Below, piece after piece: positions 9,657-19,345 of a DNA stretch of 64,000 nucleotides. The number at the start of each line of letters is the position of its first letter. Position 1 is the stretch's first letter. A program made the translations under genes and the position numbers. The notes under the pieces were generated by a model. The model did no database searches and was not told the origin of the DNA. It saw only the letters and a list, made by a program, of their open reading frames with translations. This stretch comes from Heterocephalus glaber (taxonomy: Eukaryota; Chordata; Mammalia; Rodentia; Bathyergidae): positions 1,668,684-1,732,683 of the forward strand of contig NW_004624843.1 of NCBI RefSeq assembly GCF_000247695.1, written 5' to 3'.

Positions 9657-10774
9657 TACTATCAGCTATGAAATTTCCTTACTTTGAAATTATTCAACAA
9701 GAACAGGAACATTGGGAGGAAAGTATTTTCTCTTCTGAAAATGTTCTTGATGAGTCAAAATAACAGGGTTCAGTTTCAGGCTGCCTGCTGGTGTGCAGTA
9801 ATTTTTAATGTCATATCATTCCAGAATTATAGAGCAGTCCATTTGGGGATTGGCCGGCTGAGACGTGAGAAGCCTGACTCCCAGACTGAAGGTGAACAGG
9901 GATGGAAACCAGGATGAAGGATAGCGAGAGGAGAGGGATCAGAGGGCAGATAATTGTGCCTTATTTTATTCTAATCTTGAACACATACTTGGCGGAGTAC
10001 AGTGCTGCACTTCACATTTCTAGCCCACTTCCATATAGTCTCCCTCCTAGCTTGAGAGTGCATCAGGAAAACACTCTATCAGTTGGGTAGGCTTTAAAAC
10101 CCATAAGTCCTCCCTCATGCTACCTGGCCTTCCTGACCCACAGAGGGGGTTGTGCTCCTGGTAGTCCTGAGAGATGCAGATGTCTAGTGGTGCTCTGTTG
10201 ATCCAGGAATTTACAAAGCCAAAGAGGCAAGGTGAAAGGCGTGGTAAGGGCCTCTGGCTCTGAATGTTTCTGCCTAGATGTGACCCCCATGGGTCCCTTT
10301 ATGCCATTGGCCAGTGAGTCACTTGGCTAGACTTGAGTTCAAGTGAGTGGTGAATACAAACCAATGGTCCCGAAGAAAAGAAAAGAATCGAGCATTGGGT
10401 GCTCAAATATCTACTCCGCCTTCCTCCTGCTTCTGTGTGATCTCCAGCCCAGCTCAGAGCAGAGTCAGCAGGTGCTGCTGGGAAGGAAGAGTGAAGAACT
10501 GCAGTGGTGGAGTCCCCTGAAGAGGGGCGGAGGAGAAACAGATGTGCAGGGAGAGGAGGAGGAGACCATGTGGCTTTAGTGAGAGACAGGATAGCTGCAT
10601 GACTTCTACTTCTCGAGTTCTACCTTAGGAAGACAGGTACTGCCTTTGTTTTCTGTAAGATGTCCCTGTACTCTCATAATAAGTCCCCTTTTATTATACT
10701 TTTTTAGGGCCTTCCTTACTGCCTTCTTTCTTTCCTTTCTTCCTCCTTCCTTCCTGCCCCTCTTCCTTCTTTTC
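9657..10774. other. Intergenic stretch, no gene recognised
   Basis: Unique-looking sequence upstream of TM4SF20 with scattered short open frames and no domain, splice pair or RNA structure that I can support. A CT-rich tract (TTCCTTCC-type) at about 10720-10772 leads into the ID at 10775. Confidence 0.6.
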
Positions 10775-10847
10775 AGTGCTGTGGCTGGAACCCAGGCCCT
10801 CACACATGATAGGTAGGTCCTGCAGTGCTGGGCTACACCCCCAGCCC
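10775..10847 (-). mobile_element. ID-type SINE fragment
   Basis: Reverse ID: AGTGCTGTGGCTGGAACCCA … CTGGGCTACACCCCCAGCCC. It is preceded by a pyrimidine tract that is the complement of the element's degenerate purine tail. Confidence 0.65.
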
Positions 10848-12283
10848 TAGGTTTCTATCTTTCTGCAACCAAAAACAGGTAAAATCAAAAGTTACTAAAG
10901 TCAAGGATAGGAAAGTAAAGTATTCTAATAAATTCTCACATGGGATATCAAAAACAGCAAAAGCCTGGGAGTTCAGGAGAAGGAAGGATTCTATCAAGAT
11001 GGGCTGAAAACCAGGATTCCTGTCAGCTCTGGGAGATGGCTAAAATTGGACACAGAAAGGTGACGAGAAGAGCATTTCACATACCAGTGTCAGTCACTTG
11101 CAGCAAACTGAAATCCTTCTCACTGTGTTAAACAAGAAGCGATGCAAATGTGGGAGCCAGTGTGCAAAACTCCTGGCAGGGCACGAGGACAGGCTGGATC
11201 CGGGGCTGGCTTGTCTTGCTTCCCAGGACACAACAGCTGAACTGGCCTCTCGGTAGCTGCTGTCTTGACAGGAGTCACAAAGGCAGGGGAAACAAGAGGC
11301 GGTCTCTGGATCCATCGAGTTCAAGCATATGCAACTGCAGCTACAGTCCAGGAACCACTGCCACCATTATTGTCATCCTCCCACTTCTACACCCTCCAGG
11401 CTTGTGACTGGACCTGGTACACTGAATTTGACTGCTACCGCCACTGCTCTTAGAGTCCATAAAAGTGCTATTTAGACCAGGAACATTGCTACCCTGCAGA
11501 ACACTCAATCCCCACTTCATCTTCCTTTTTAATAGCAACATACAAAAGCTCAAGAAGATCGGCCTCACCTCTCAGGTTGTTGCAAAATCCAGACTGTAGG
11601 TGCAGAGGATTCTGGGAAATGTAATTTCTAATCATTCTACTTCTGCAGACAGATAGACTAGAAGGACATTGAAATGGACATTGAACCCTAGCTCACCTAG
11701 GGTTGCCATATACCAGATCCTTTAAAAACCATTTGAATATGTCTATATTCTAGAACGATGTGTAACATTTTAAAAATAACTCAAAGCTCTCTAGCTCCTT
11801 CTGTCTTCTGCCCAGTTGGCACACACTTCCCCATGCTCCATCCATTGAAAGGCTCACATGACCTTAAAGAAGCCCTCAACTATGCCCTGACCCGTTTACT
11901 CCAGGACGTCTAAGTGTTGTGAATGGTTAACAAACACCCACCAAGATGCCCATGCATTCTCTTCTGAACACGCTCCAGGCAGATCAGCTTCATTAGAGTG
12001 TGGGCTTCATACGGCACAAACAGATAATTATCCACGAATAACGTGCATTTTCCTTCCTTATTCCATTTCTGCACTGATACGTTTCCAAGCACCCCCTACC
12101 CTTACATCTCGGTAAGACTGTGTGACTACCATTAACCAGTGCGAAGAGAGAAGGAAGATAGCTGTGTCATTTTCCAGCCAAAAAGTTTAGGAAGTGATGG
12201 GTTTTGCCTACCCTCTTGTTTTCCACATAGACTGGAAACAACTAAGCTATTTTAGAAGACATGTCTTGAGAAATGTCAACACA
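10848..12283. other. Intergenic stretch, no gene recognised
   Basis: Overlapping short frames on both strands around 11094-11570 reflect GC-richer sequence. No recognisable protein, repeat family or promoter seen. Confidence 0.5.
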
Positions 12284-12455
12284 GCTGTGCATGATACACA
12301 CCTGTAATTCCAACACTTGGGAGAGCTGAGGCAGGAGGATCACAGGATCAAGCCCAGTTCAGGCAACTTAGCCACTTAGCGAGATTCTGACTCAAAATCA
12401 AAAATAAAGACAACTGGAGATGTCATTGTGAAGGCCCTGGGTTCAATCCCAAGTA
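12284..12455 (+). mobile_element. B1-ID composite SINE
   Basis: B1 half GCTGTGCATGATACACACCT … GCCACTTAGCGAGATTCTGA, then an ID half shortened to GGCCCTGGGTTCAATCCCAA GTACCAC. It seeds the purine tract that follows. Confidence 0.82.
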
Positions 12456-12685
12456 CCACTAAGAAGGAAGGAAAGGAAAAGGCAGGAAGGAAGGAAAAAG
12501 GAAACAGAAAGGAAGGGAAAGAGAGGAGGAGGGGGAGAGGGAGGGAGGGAGAAGGAAGGAAGAGAGGAGAGGAGAGGAGAGGAGAGGAGAGGAGAAGAGA
12601 AGAGAAGAGAAGAGAAGAGAAGAGGAGAGGAAGAGAGAGGAGAGAGGAGAGAGGAGGAGAGAGGAGGAGAGAGGAGAGGGAGAAA
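12456..12685 (+). repeat. Long purine tract (AGGAG/AGAAG-type), about 230 bp
   Basis: Almost pure A/G on the plus strand, moving from GGAA through GGAGA and AGAGAAG to AGAGAGGAG units. It appears to be the expanded tail of the adjacent SINE. The long open frames on both strands here are low-complexity artefacts. Confidence 0.95.
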
Positions 12686-13384
12686 TGTCAACCTTTCCTT
12701 AAATCTAGGTCCTAGAATGACTACAGGAAGGGACGCCCCCCAACCCACAGCCTGTTCTCCCAGCCCAGCGCTGCTCAGGATAACTGGCTCATTGGGTGTA
12801 TTGGTGCCCATTTGCTACACCAGCATTACCCTGATAAATTCAGTATGTCCCTTGGTTTTCACCTTCCCGTCCTCCTGAAGTTTCAACCTGAGTTGCCAAA
12901 TGTCAGCTCCATCAGTCAATGAGTACCCAGAAACAAAGACAGTGAAACGTTATATTTTTCTAGTATTTTATTAAGAAATTACATTTGGGAAAATAAGGAA
13001 ACAGAAGAGACTGTAGTAAATGTGTGGTACATATTCAATACAAGCAGATACATAATCGCAGAAAGTTCACAAAAATTAGCCTTTCAAAAGAACGGAATGA
13101 ATACATTTTAAAAACATTTTATTCCACTGAACTAATTACTCTGAATTTTTCACCCTCATGAGGTGAGCTTTGCCTGGTTTTTGTTGAAATGCAGGTTGTG
13201 ACGATGGTTCGTATTGAACAGATTTTCAAGCCCACCATAGCTAAATCATGCATAAAAGTATGAAGTACAAAGAGAAACTCTCAGAGTGTGAGGGTGGAGG
13301 CTGGTGAGAACCTACCAGATGATCTGAGTTTTGAGAACTCCATAAATTCATATGCTGTTAAAACTGAAAAGATCCTTAGGGATT
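12686..13384. other. Intergenic stretch, no gene recognised
   Basis: AT-rich from about 12940. No repeat or coding similarity recognised. It directly follows (3' of) the keratin-associated pseudogene. Confidence 0.5.
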
Positions 13385-13822
13385 TTAGTTCAACCTTATT
13401 GTTTTATAGACAAATAAGCAAGACTCACGGAGGCTGATCGACTTACTCGTGGTCAAGCCTCTTTGGCAGAGCCTGGACTTGAATGTGGTCCTCTGATTTC
13501 TAGTTGGCTGTATTTCTTTTAAATTCCATGGCTCAATACTAGGGGAACCTGAAGCAATTAAAGTACAGAATGTGTGAAGGCCTAAGCACATGAAGGAGCT
13601 TGGCTCCCAGCAGCACCTGCCCAGGAAGAAAGGCTGGGTGGCCGCCAAGCCGCAGCACTGGTTCTGGTAGCAGCTCTTCTGCTGGTAACAGCCCTTCCCA
13701 CAGTCATGGCCACGGGAGCCGCAGCCATGGGAGCCACAGAAGGTGTGGTGGCAGCAGATGACCATAGGGGTGCTGCAGCAGCCACAGCCGCTGCCATAGC
13801 TGCCACAGCCACAGCAACCCCT
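13385..13822 (-). pseudogene. Keratin-associated protein (KRTAP)-like gene, start codon lost
   Basis: Minus-strand frame rich in Cys and Gly. From 13822 it reads R-GCCGCGSYGSGCGCC, then STPMVICCHHTFCGSHGCGS, then RGHDCGKGCYQQKSCYQNQC C. The pattern of Gly-Cys-Cys-Gly-Cys repeats, Cys-Tyr-Gln-Gln blocks and a single exon is typical of high-glycine/cysteine keratin-associated proteins, which crosslink hair keratin filaments. The leader context CTACCAACACC is normal for these genes, but the expected ATG before GGT TGC TGT reads AGG (13822-13820). The first in-frame ATG is at 13765, 19 codons in. After about codon 50 the Cys-Gly pattern fades, and the frame runs on with unrelated composition to a stop at 13385, so the original stop has probably been lost or displaced as well. 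Rodents have KRTAP28-type genes in this chromosomal neighbourhood (near Slc19a3), so it may be a relative. That assignment is inference. Confidence 0.68.
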
Positions 13823-14401
13823 GGTGTTGGTAGAGAGGACTCAGGTGAGGTGAAAAGAGAGGACTCTGGAGAGCAGAGGGAGTCTGATGCCCCCTCCTGC
13901 TGTCCCTGTGTACCCATCTTTGGCTTGGGGGTAACCCAATCACGTGAGTCCTTCTCTGCCATTGTTTCTCTCAATTGCCTTAGGGAAAATTGACAATAAC
14001 TCTGATATACTTCCTTCTAAGGGTTTTTTCACATTACAAATAGCTTGTTTTAGTTTTGAATTTATTTTCCTTAAAGACATATTTACAGCAACACTGTAGA
14101 AGGCTGAAGTATTACACTTACGTATTTATTTTCTGCATGATCAATAAAGTCTAACTCTGAAGGGTTGATTTGAGTCAGATCCACCAAGGCAATTGTGACA
14201 TCAACCCTGTGTCATCACTGATCCTTTAGGAGATGGTGCAAAGAAATATTTTTTGAGGCTGTATTAGGGGCCTTTGAACTAGAGTTTCCAAAATCTCCTA
14301 CATGCCAAATGCAAGGAGAAGAAGAGCCTGTGGGGCCTTTCCTGTCCTTTTCTAGGTTTGTTGCTGTCACTAGCTGTCCTCAGGCTTTGAAAATAAGAGA
14401 G
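13823..14401. other. Region upstream of the KRTAP-like pseudogene
   Basis: No TATA box is evident in the 150 bases 5' of the lost start, which is unusual for an active KRTAP gene. A CACGTG E-box lies at about 13941. The rest is unassigned AT-rich DNA. Confidence 0.4.
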
Positions 14402-14484
14402 GGGGCTGAGAATGTGACTCAGTGGTAGAGCGTTTGCCTAGCATGTGGTTCAATCCCCAGCACTGCCAAAAAAAAAAAAAAAAG
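14402..14484 (+). mobile_element. ID SINE, older subfamily
   Basis: GGGGCTGAGAATGTGACTCA GTGGTAGAGCG … GGTTCAATCCCCAGCACTGCC with a tail of about 16 A. Confidence 0.9.
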
Positions 14485-14989
14485 AATTTAAAAGCGAATA
14501 AGTGATATAGGGAGAATCAGCTCAAAAGTTAGCAAGAGAGAGACAGAGAGAGAGAGTGTGTGTTTCAGAACTGCAACAGTTTGGCTTGAAAAGACCTAAA
14601 GTGACTGGTGAAAATCTTCGTATCTGGAGCTGGACTTGCCCTTGGACCTGTGCATCCAGCAATGCCTTTTCTCAGCACACTGACTTTCCATTGATAGAAA
14701 AATTCACACAAGCAGGATGGCAATAGTCAGAAAAGCAACTTAAACATGTATTATCTTTGAAATACAATCGAGCATAAAATAATAGCTAATCTTGTTTGTA
14801 AGCTATTGGCTCTCCAAGGAGACTATACTGGAGCAAGTCATTTTGGAGCCAGTGCAGAGCGCAATTTTAGGGATGCGGCCCATGAGTAATGGGCCTCTGT
14901 TCACAATGGAGGTCTCCATAGATGATTCTCCAATAATGATGACAGCTTCCATGCACCCAGGATGATCCTTAGACGTAGGCAGGAGGATC

Positions 14990-15520
14990 CTGCTGTGGGC
15001 TGATTAGACCCTCGGGTATCTGTAGGGGGACGATGGGGAATAAAAGAAAACAGAGACAAAATTCAAGGTATAAGGGGACCAGGATGAGTCTGCCTCTAGT
15101 GGACAAGCTCAACAATCTCTGTGGTTGACACACTTTTTGGCCAGCAAGAAGCTCCGGGAAGGGGAATGTACTTTTCCTGGAACAGTGACTGCTGTAAGAA
15201 AGGGGCAAAAAAAAAAGAGGAACAAGTTAAACCTCACAAAAGCAACAAGTTAATGTGGACTAGGTTCTTCCCCATACCTGGATTCCTGCATTTTCTTACA
15301 TGTCCTCAGCAGATGCTATCTTGCCTCAGGAGTGCTGTGATTATCAGCTTTCCTCACACAGCCAGGAAGCATCCACCCGTCTGCATATTTCCCTATTCCT
15401 AAAGCAGGGCACACCAGCCTTGAGACTGCAAGACCTAAATTACATAGCCAACATTTTCCTCACATAGCTTGGTCCCCAACAGGATACCCTGCCCTGGGCC
15501 TTGACCCTAAGGATCCCATA
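14990..15520 (+). mobile_element. Unclassified interspersed repeat, copy A (LTR-like)
   Basis: Collinear over about 500 bases with 40078-40600. Shared blocks in order include GCCTCTAGTGGACAAGCTC, GAATGTACTTTTCCTGGAAC AGTGACTGC, CTTCCCCATACCTGGATTCC, CACACAGCCAGGAA and CTTGGTCCCCAACA. Both copies lie on the plus strand. No tRNA promoter, L1 motif or A tail is seen, and length and composition suggest an LTR. The open frame at 15121-15402 lies inside it and is not a gene. Confidence 0.7.
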
Positions 15521-15961
15521 TATCACAGGCCTACAAAAAGTTATTCTATCAAGCTCAAGAGCCTTTCTGCCCTTCAGGATCCAGAGCTCAGCCTGCAGGC
15601 CTAAACACTGCAACTAACACTGCTCAGGGCCAGGGATGTGCTTCTCCATATCTTCTGCCCCATATCCTTGAAACAAGAGCTCCTGCTCCTAAATATCACA
15701 CATTTGTAGGTTAATTGCTTCTAGATGTGGGGAAGCTTTGTATGGTAGAAATACCTAAGATAAGTGATTAGCTTGTCTTCCTTATAGCATGACTACGAAA
15801 TATTCCTGCATCGTAAAATATCATATCCAGTAAGCAGTAGCAAATGTCCAGTTGCTTGCTTATCACTATGTTCTAATTTGTTCTTCTGAAGGTATTCAAG
15901 TGCCTGTGTGGCATTTACAACAGCTGCATATAGTAGCTGCTTTAGAAATACTATATAATTC
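15521..15961. other. Intergenic stretch, no gene recognised
   Basis: May include the downstream end of repeat copy A. Nothing else recognised. Confidence 0.4.
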
Positions 15962-16075
15962 GGCTGTGCATGGTGGCATGTACCTGGAGTCCCAGCTACA
16001 CTGCAGGCTGAAGACAGAGAATGGCTTGGGCCTAAGAGTTTGAAAGCAGCCCAGCAAGGTAACAGGTACTCAAGA
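15962..16075 (+). mobile_element. B1 SINE (diverged)
   Basis: GGCTGTGCATGGTGGCATGT ACC … AGTCCCAGCTACACTGCAGG … GTTTGAAAGCAGCCCAGC. The tail has turned into the adjacent GA tract. Confidence 0.75.
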
Positions 16076-16080
16076 ACTCA

Positions 16081-16212
16081 ACAGAGAGAGAGAAAGAGAG
16101 AGAGAGAGAGGGAGGGAGAGAGAGAGAGAGAGGAAGAGGAAGAAGAAGAGAGAAAAAAGAGGAAAAAAAGTGAGGAAGGAAAAAAGAAAAGAGAAGAAAG
16201 AAAGAAAGAAGA
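16081..16212 (+). repeat. (GA)n / GAA purine tract
   Basis: About 130 bases of purines (AGAGAG, then GAGGAAGA, then AAGAAAGA) extending from the B1 tail. Confidence 0.95.
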
Positions 16213-16499
16213 GTTAAACAGCTTGTATTTTGGTTAGACTTGTTCATGTATAGGTCTAAAAATAAGTATTATAAAATCGTCTATTAATTATATTGACAAC
16301 ACATGGGTATTAAACATTACACTTGTTAATATTTTTACTTCCATAATATTTTTGCTAAAATGTACCTACATTTTTAAAGAGTAAATATTGTGAGTTTATT
16401 TAAAGAACGTTCATTTAAAATTTAGATGTTCATTAATTGTAATTTGAATTTTGTCTTTTAATTTTGTGGGTAAAATTTTTTTAAGAATGTTAACTTTTA

Positions 16500-16830
16500 T
16501 AAGAACCAAGATACATCGTGTAAAGGTACAAGATCCCAATGATGAATGTAACTGTACTGTATACCTAAAATGTACCAATAAACTTAAAGAAAAGAAAAAA
16601 AAATAAGAAAGAAGGAGAAAACGAAGGAAAAGGGAAAAGGTAGCATTGAAATGGTTATAGAGTTGTTAGATATACTTTAAAATAATTAATAAATAAATAT
16701 ATATATTCAAGATATACAGCATGATTTGATACACACACACACACACATATATGCAGTGAAATGATTACCACTACCAAAGTAGTTAACATAACCATTGTGT
16801 GTGTGTGTTAATATTTTTAGTAAAGATTAT
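16500..16830. mobile_element. L1-derived sequence with (CA)n and (GT)n tracts
   Basis: CTGTATACCTAAAATGTACC AATAAA followed by an A-rich tract resembles an L1 3' end. 16700-16800 (ATACAGCATGATTTGATACA …, AAATGATTACCACTACCAAA G) has the wording of an antisense old L1 3' region. AT-rich flanks leave the boundaries uncertain. Confidence 0.45.
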
Positions 16831-16999
16831 TTTTATCCTTTAAGCTGAAAAATGATTCAATGGAAGGAATTTTCTTTTGAAGCAGATGCTTACAGTTCAT
16901 AATTTAAGTCCTCCACATAAATCTTTCTCGTTCCTCATCAAGTCTATGTAACTCTTTGGAGGGTAGAAGAGCAAGGCCTAGAGAGATGATTAGACCATG

Positions 17000-17325
17000 A
17001 AAACATTAAAAAGTTTATAGGTGAATGAGTCAGGAATGGGGCCTATTTGGAAGAAGTAGGTCACTGGGGGAATATTTTTGAAGGATATGCCTGGTCCCTG
17101 GACATTTCTTCTCTCTGCATCTTTCTCTGCTTATTTTGTACCACACAAGCACAAAAATTTTAGTTTCCCCATCTGAGAGTGGGAAAAACACTTAAATGTC
17201 ATGAGATGAGAAGCTTTCTTCCTCCATGATATTCTGCCTTGTAACCAGCTGATAAAGGACTGACACCTCAGAAACTGTAAGCCAAATAAACCTTTTCTCC
17301 TTTTTTTTTTTTTTTTTTTTAAAAA
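17000..17325 (+). mobile_element. MaLR-type LTR fragment
   Basis: GGGGCCTATTTGGAAGAAGT AGGTCACTG … CATGATATTCTGCC … AACTGTAAGCCAAATAAACC TTTTCTCC, the typical rodent MaLR R/U5 wording with AATAAA. A poly-T/poly-A block follows. Confidence 0.72.
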
Positions 17326-18095
17326 AAAGGAAGTTAACTTTCCCTTTCCCCCTTACCCTTCTCTTTTCTCTTCTCTCTCCTTTTCTTTTGGGTCAAGGTA
17401 TTGCTTTGCTGCTGTCAAAACTCAGTCATCTGAAGGCATCTGAGGGCACCTTAGGACACAATGCAGTCATTTAGCGCAGGCACACGATGGGGCTTCGTTA
17501 TATTAAAATGAATCAGCATAGACAACCACACATGCGCCACATGGCCTGCAGGGTCACCCAGAATGTTTTGTCTTGCTACCTCTCAGTAAACTAATAAAAA
17601 AAAGTAAGTGCTGTAAGTGCTGTGCTGGAAAATTAAGTTGGTTCTTGCTTTTTTGTGATGTCTGTTCCACCAGTGTTCTTTTCTTTGGGAACCTCACCTG
17701 ACTGAGCCTCCCCTCAGTCCACCGACCCCAAGGGCTGCCCAGATCGGCTGGCAACTCCTGGGCACAAGTGATTCCCCACCTCAGCTCCCCAGGCAATGGG
17801 GAGGGCATGTGCTCAACACCAGGATTAAGGAAATTGACCTTAAATCATGTGAAAAATACTTGTAATTTTTATACTTTTATCTTTCCTGTATTTTGTCTTC
17901 TTGATGAAAATATATTCAAATTTTTTACAGCTTGACCTCTATTATATTTCATTTTTAATCCTTTAAATCATTATCAATGAAACACATTATTTTTTAAATC
18001 TTTACTCTTTAGAAATATTAAATAATATTCTGTGGGACTGCATAACTCCGTAATCATAAAACTCCCCTAGCCCCAACTGTGAATGTGAGTAAATA
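17326..18095. other. Intergenic stretch, no gene recognised
   Basis: 17640-17820 may be a decayed SINE. 17830-18060 is AT-rich. No gene seen. Confidence 0.4.
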
Positions 18096-18099
18096 GATA

Positions 18100-18487
18100 A
18101 AGATGCTTGTTAGTTCCGGGACACTAGATAAGATCTGTATCAGCCATAAGNNNNNNNNNNNNNNNNNNNNNNNNNNNNNNNNNNNNNNNNNNNNNNNNNN
18201 NNNNNNNNNNNNNNNNNNNNNNNNNNNNNNNNNNNNNNNNNNNNNNNNNNNNNNNNNNNNNNNNNNNNNNNNNNNNNNNNNNNNNNNNNNNNNNNNNNNN
18301 NNNNNNNNNNNNNNNNNNNNNNNNNNNNNNNGCTAGTCGCCTCTCTAAGCTACTTTGCTTTGGGAGTGCCGTCTGGCCAGACTAATAAAGGACTGTTTTA
18401 CTTTCCAACTTGTCCGGTGTGTTCCTTCCTGGGTGTTCTTCGCTGCAGTCAGCTCCTCGGAGCGTTTGGTGAGGGCCTCAGTCTTAC
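18100..18487 (+). mobile_element. Endogenous retrovirus LTR interrupted by an assembly gap
   Basis: Right half carries ACTAATAAAGGACTG (polyadenylation signal), then CTTTCCAACTTGTCCGGTGT and TGAGGGCCTCAGTC, the R-U5 end of a class I-type LTR. The left flank TTAGTTCCGGGACACTAG looks like U3. The outer ends were not resolved, and no target duplication could be matched. Confidence 0.6.
18151..18331. other. Assembly gap (181 N)
   Basis: Unsequenced bases in the middle of the LTR above. The apparent open frame across it is meaningless. Confidence 0.99.
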
Positions 18488-19149
18488 AATTCCTGAGGTG
18501 AAGGTAAGGAAAATATTCTGGAGCAAATACATGATCATTTGGCCCATTAAGCTATTTTGTTGTAATATAATAGTGATGAAATTCAGTTTTCTTTGATCTT
18601 TTGCCAAATCCCACAGATTTCTGCCTAGCTTTTTATTTGGTTGTTCGGAAACATATTTGATCAGAAGAGTACAGTGCATTTTATTTAAGTGTCAACATGA
18701 TATGTCACGCTTAAATATTTGGACGAACTGCCTATTGGTTTCCATTTATACCGATGCCTCAGTCCTGCAAATGACAGCCATGCCCGTGTTAAAGAGGACT
18801 GGGGCATCAGGCCCAGGTGCGGGTGGTCACACTGAGCCAGAGCCAGGTGTGCTCAGCACATGCCACGGTGCAGTGGAAGTGCAGATGGGGAGCGGCGAAC
18901 TTGCAAAAGATGAGACAGGTTGGAAAGAGAGCTTGCAAGCTGCTCTCAGAGGTCTATGTCTATCCTGTGGGCCCCACAGCACCCAAGGGCTGGGCACGGG
19001 AAGAAGAGGTCCTGACTGTCTGAAAAGCAACTTCGTCGCTTTTTCTCCAGGCAGTCCGTCAAGCTCATCTACAAGGGAAAGCCGGAGACATCACTTTCCT
19101 TCTGACAAGGGATAGCAGGTTGAGTCTGCTAAGTCCATTGCAAACCTTA
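18488..19149. other. Intergenic stretch, no gene recognised
   Basis: Contains a 152-codon open frame (18657-19115, plus) with no recognised domain. The frame is open partly because 18780-19080 is GC-rich. Confidence 0.4.
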
Positions 19150-19345
19150 CTTTATTTTCAGATTATAAGCTTTATTTTTAAACTTCTGTTAGTACAGTAT
19201 ATCTTTGCAGTACATAATGATTCCATGCATTATGGGGAGTTGGTACAAGTGCTTAGCGCATCTTAGTTACTGATACTCTCCCTTCCTTCTCCTCCCTCCT
19301 CCCTCTATCTCTAGATCCCCTTCCCATTGGCAAGGTTTTGAAGTC
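19150..19345 (-). mobile_element. L1 3' end (reverse orientation)
   Basis: GCAGTACATAATGATTCCAT … GGGGAGTTGGTACAAG, then a pyrimidine-rich run (CTTCTCCTCCCTCCTCCC) matching the G-rich tract of L1 3' UTRs. The same wording occurs at 47508-47680. Confidence 0.6.

Noticed and set aside
12443..12811. Long Ser/Leu/Pro-rich and Arg/Glu-rich open frames on both strands
   Set aside because: They translate the purine tract at 12456-12685, which is low-complexity sequence.
13582..13993. Ala-rich frames of 79-130 codons overlapping the KRTAP-like relic on both strands
   Set aside because: They are other-frame readings of the Gly/Cys codons. Only the frame from 13822 shows a protein-family pattern.
18103..18336. 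Open frame running through the N gap
   Set aside because: It exists only because undetermined bases contain no stop codons.
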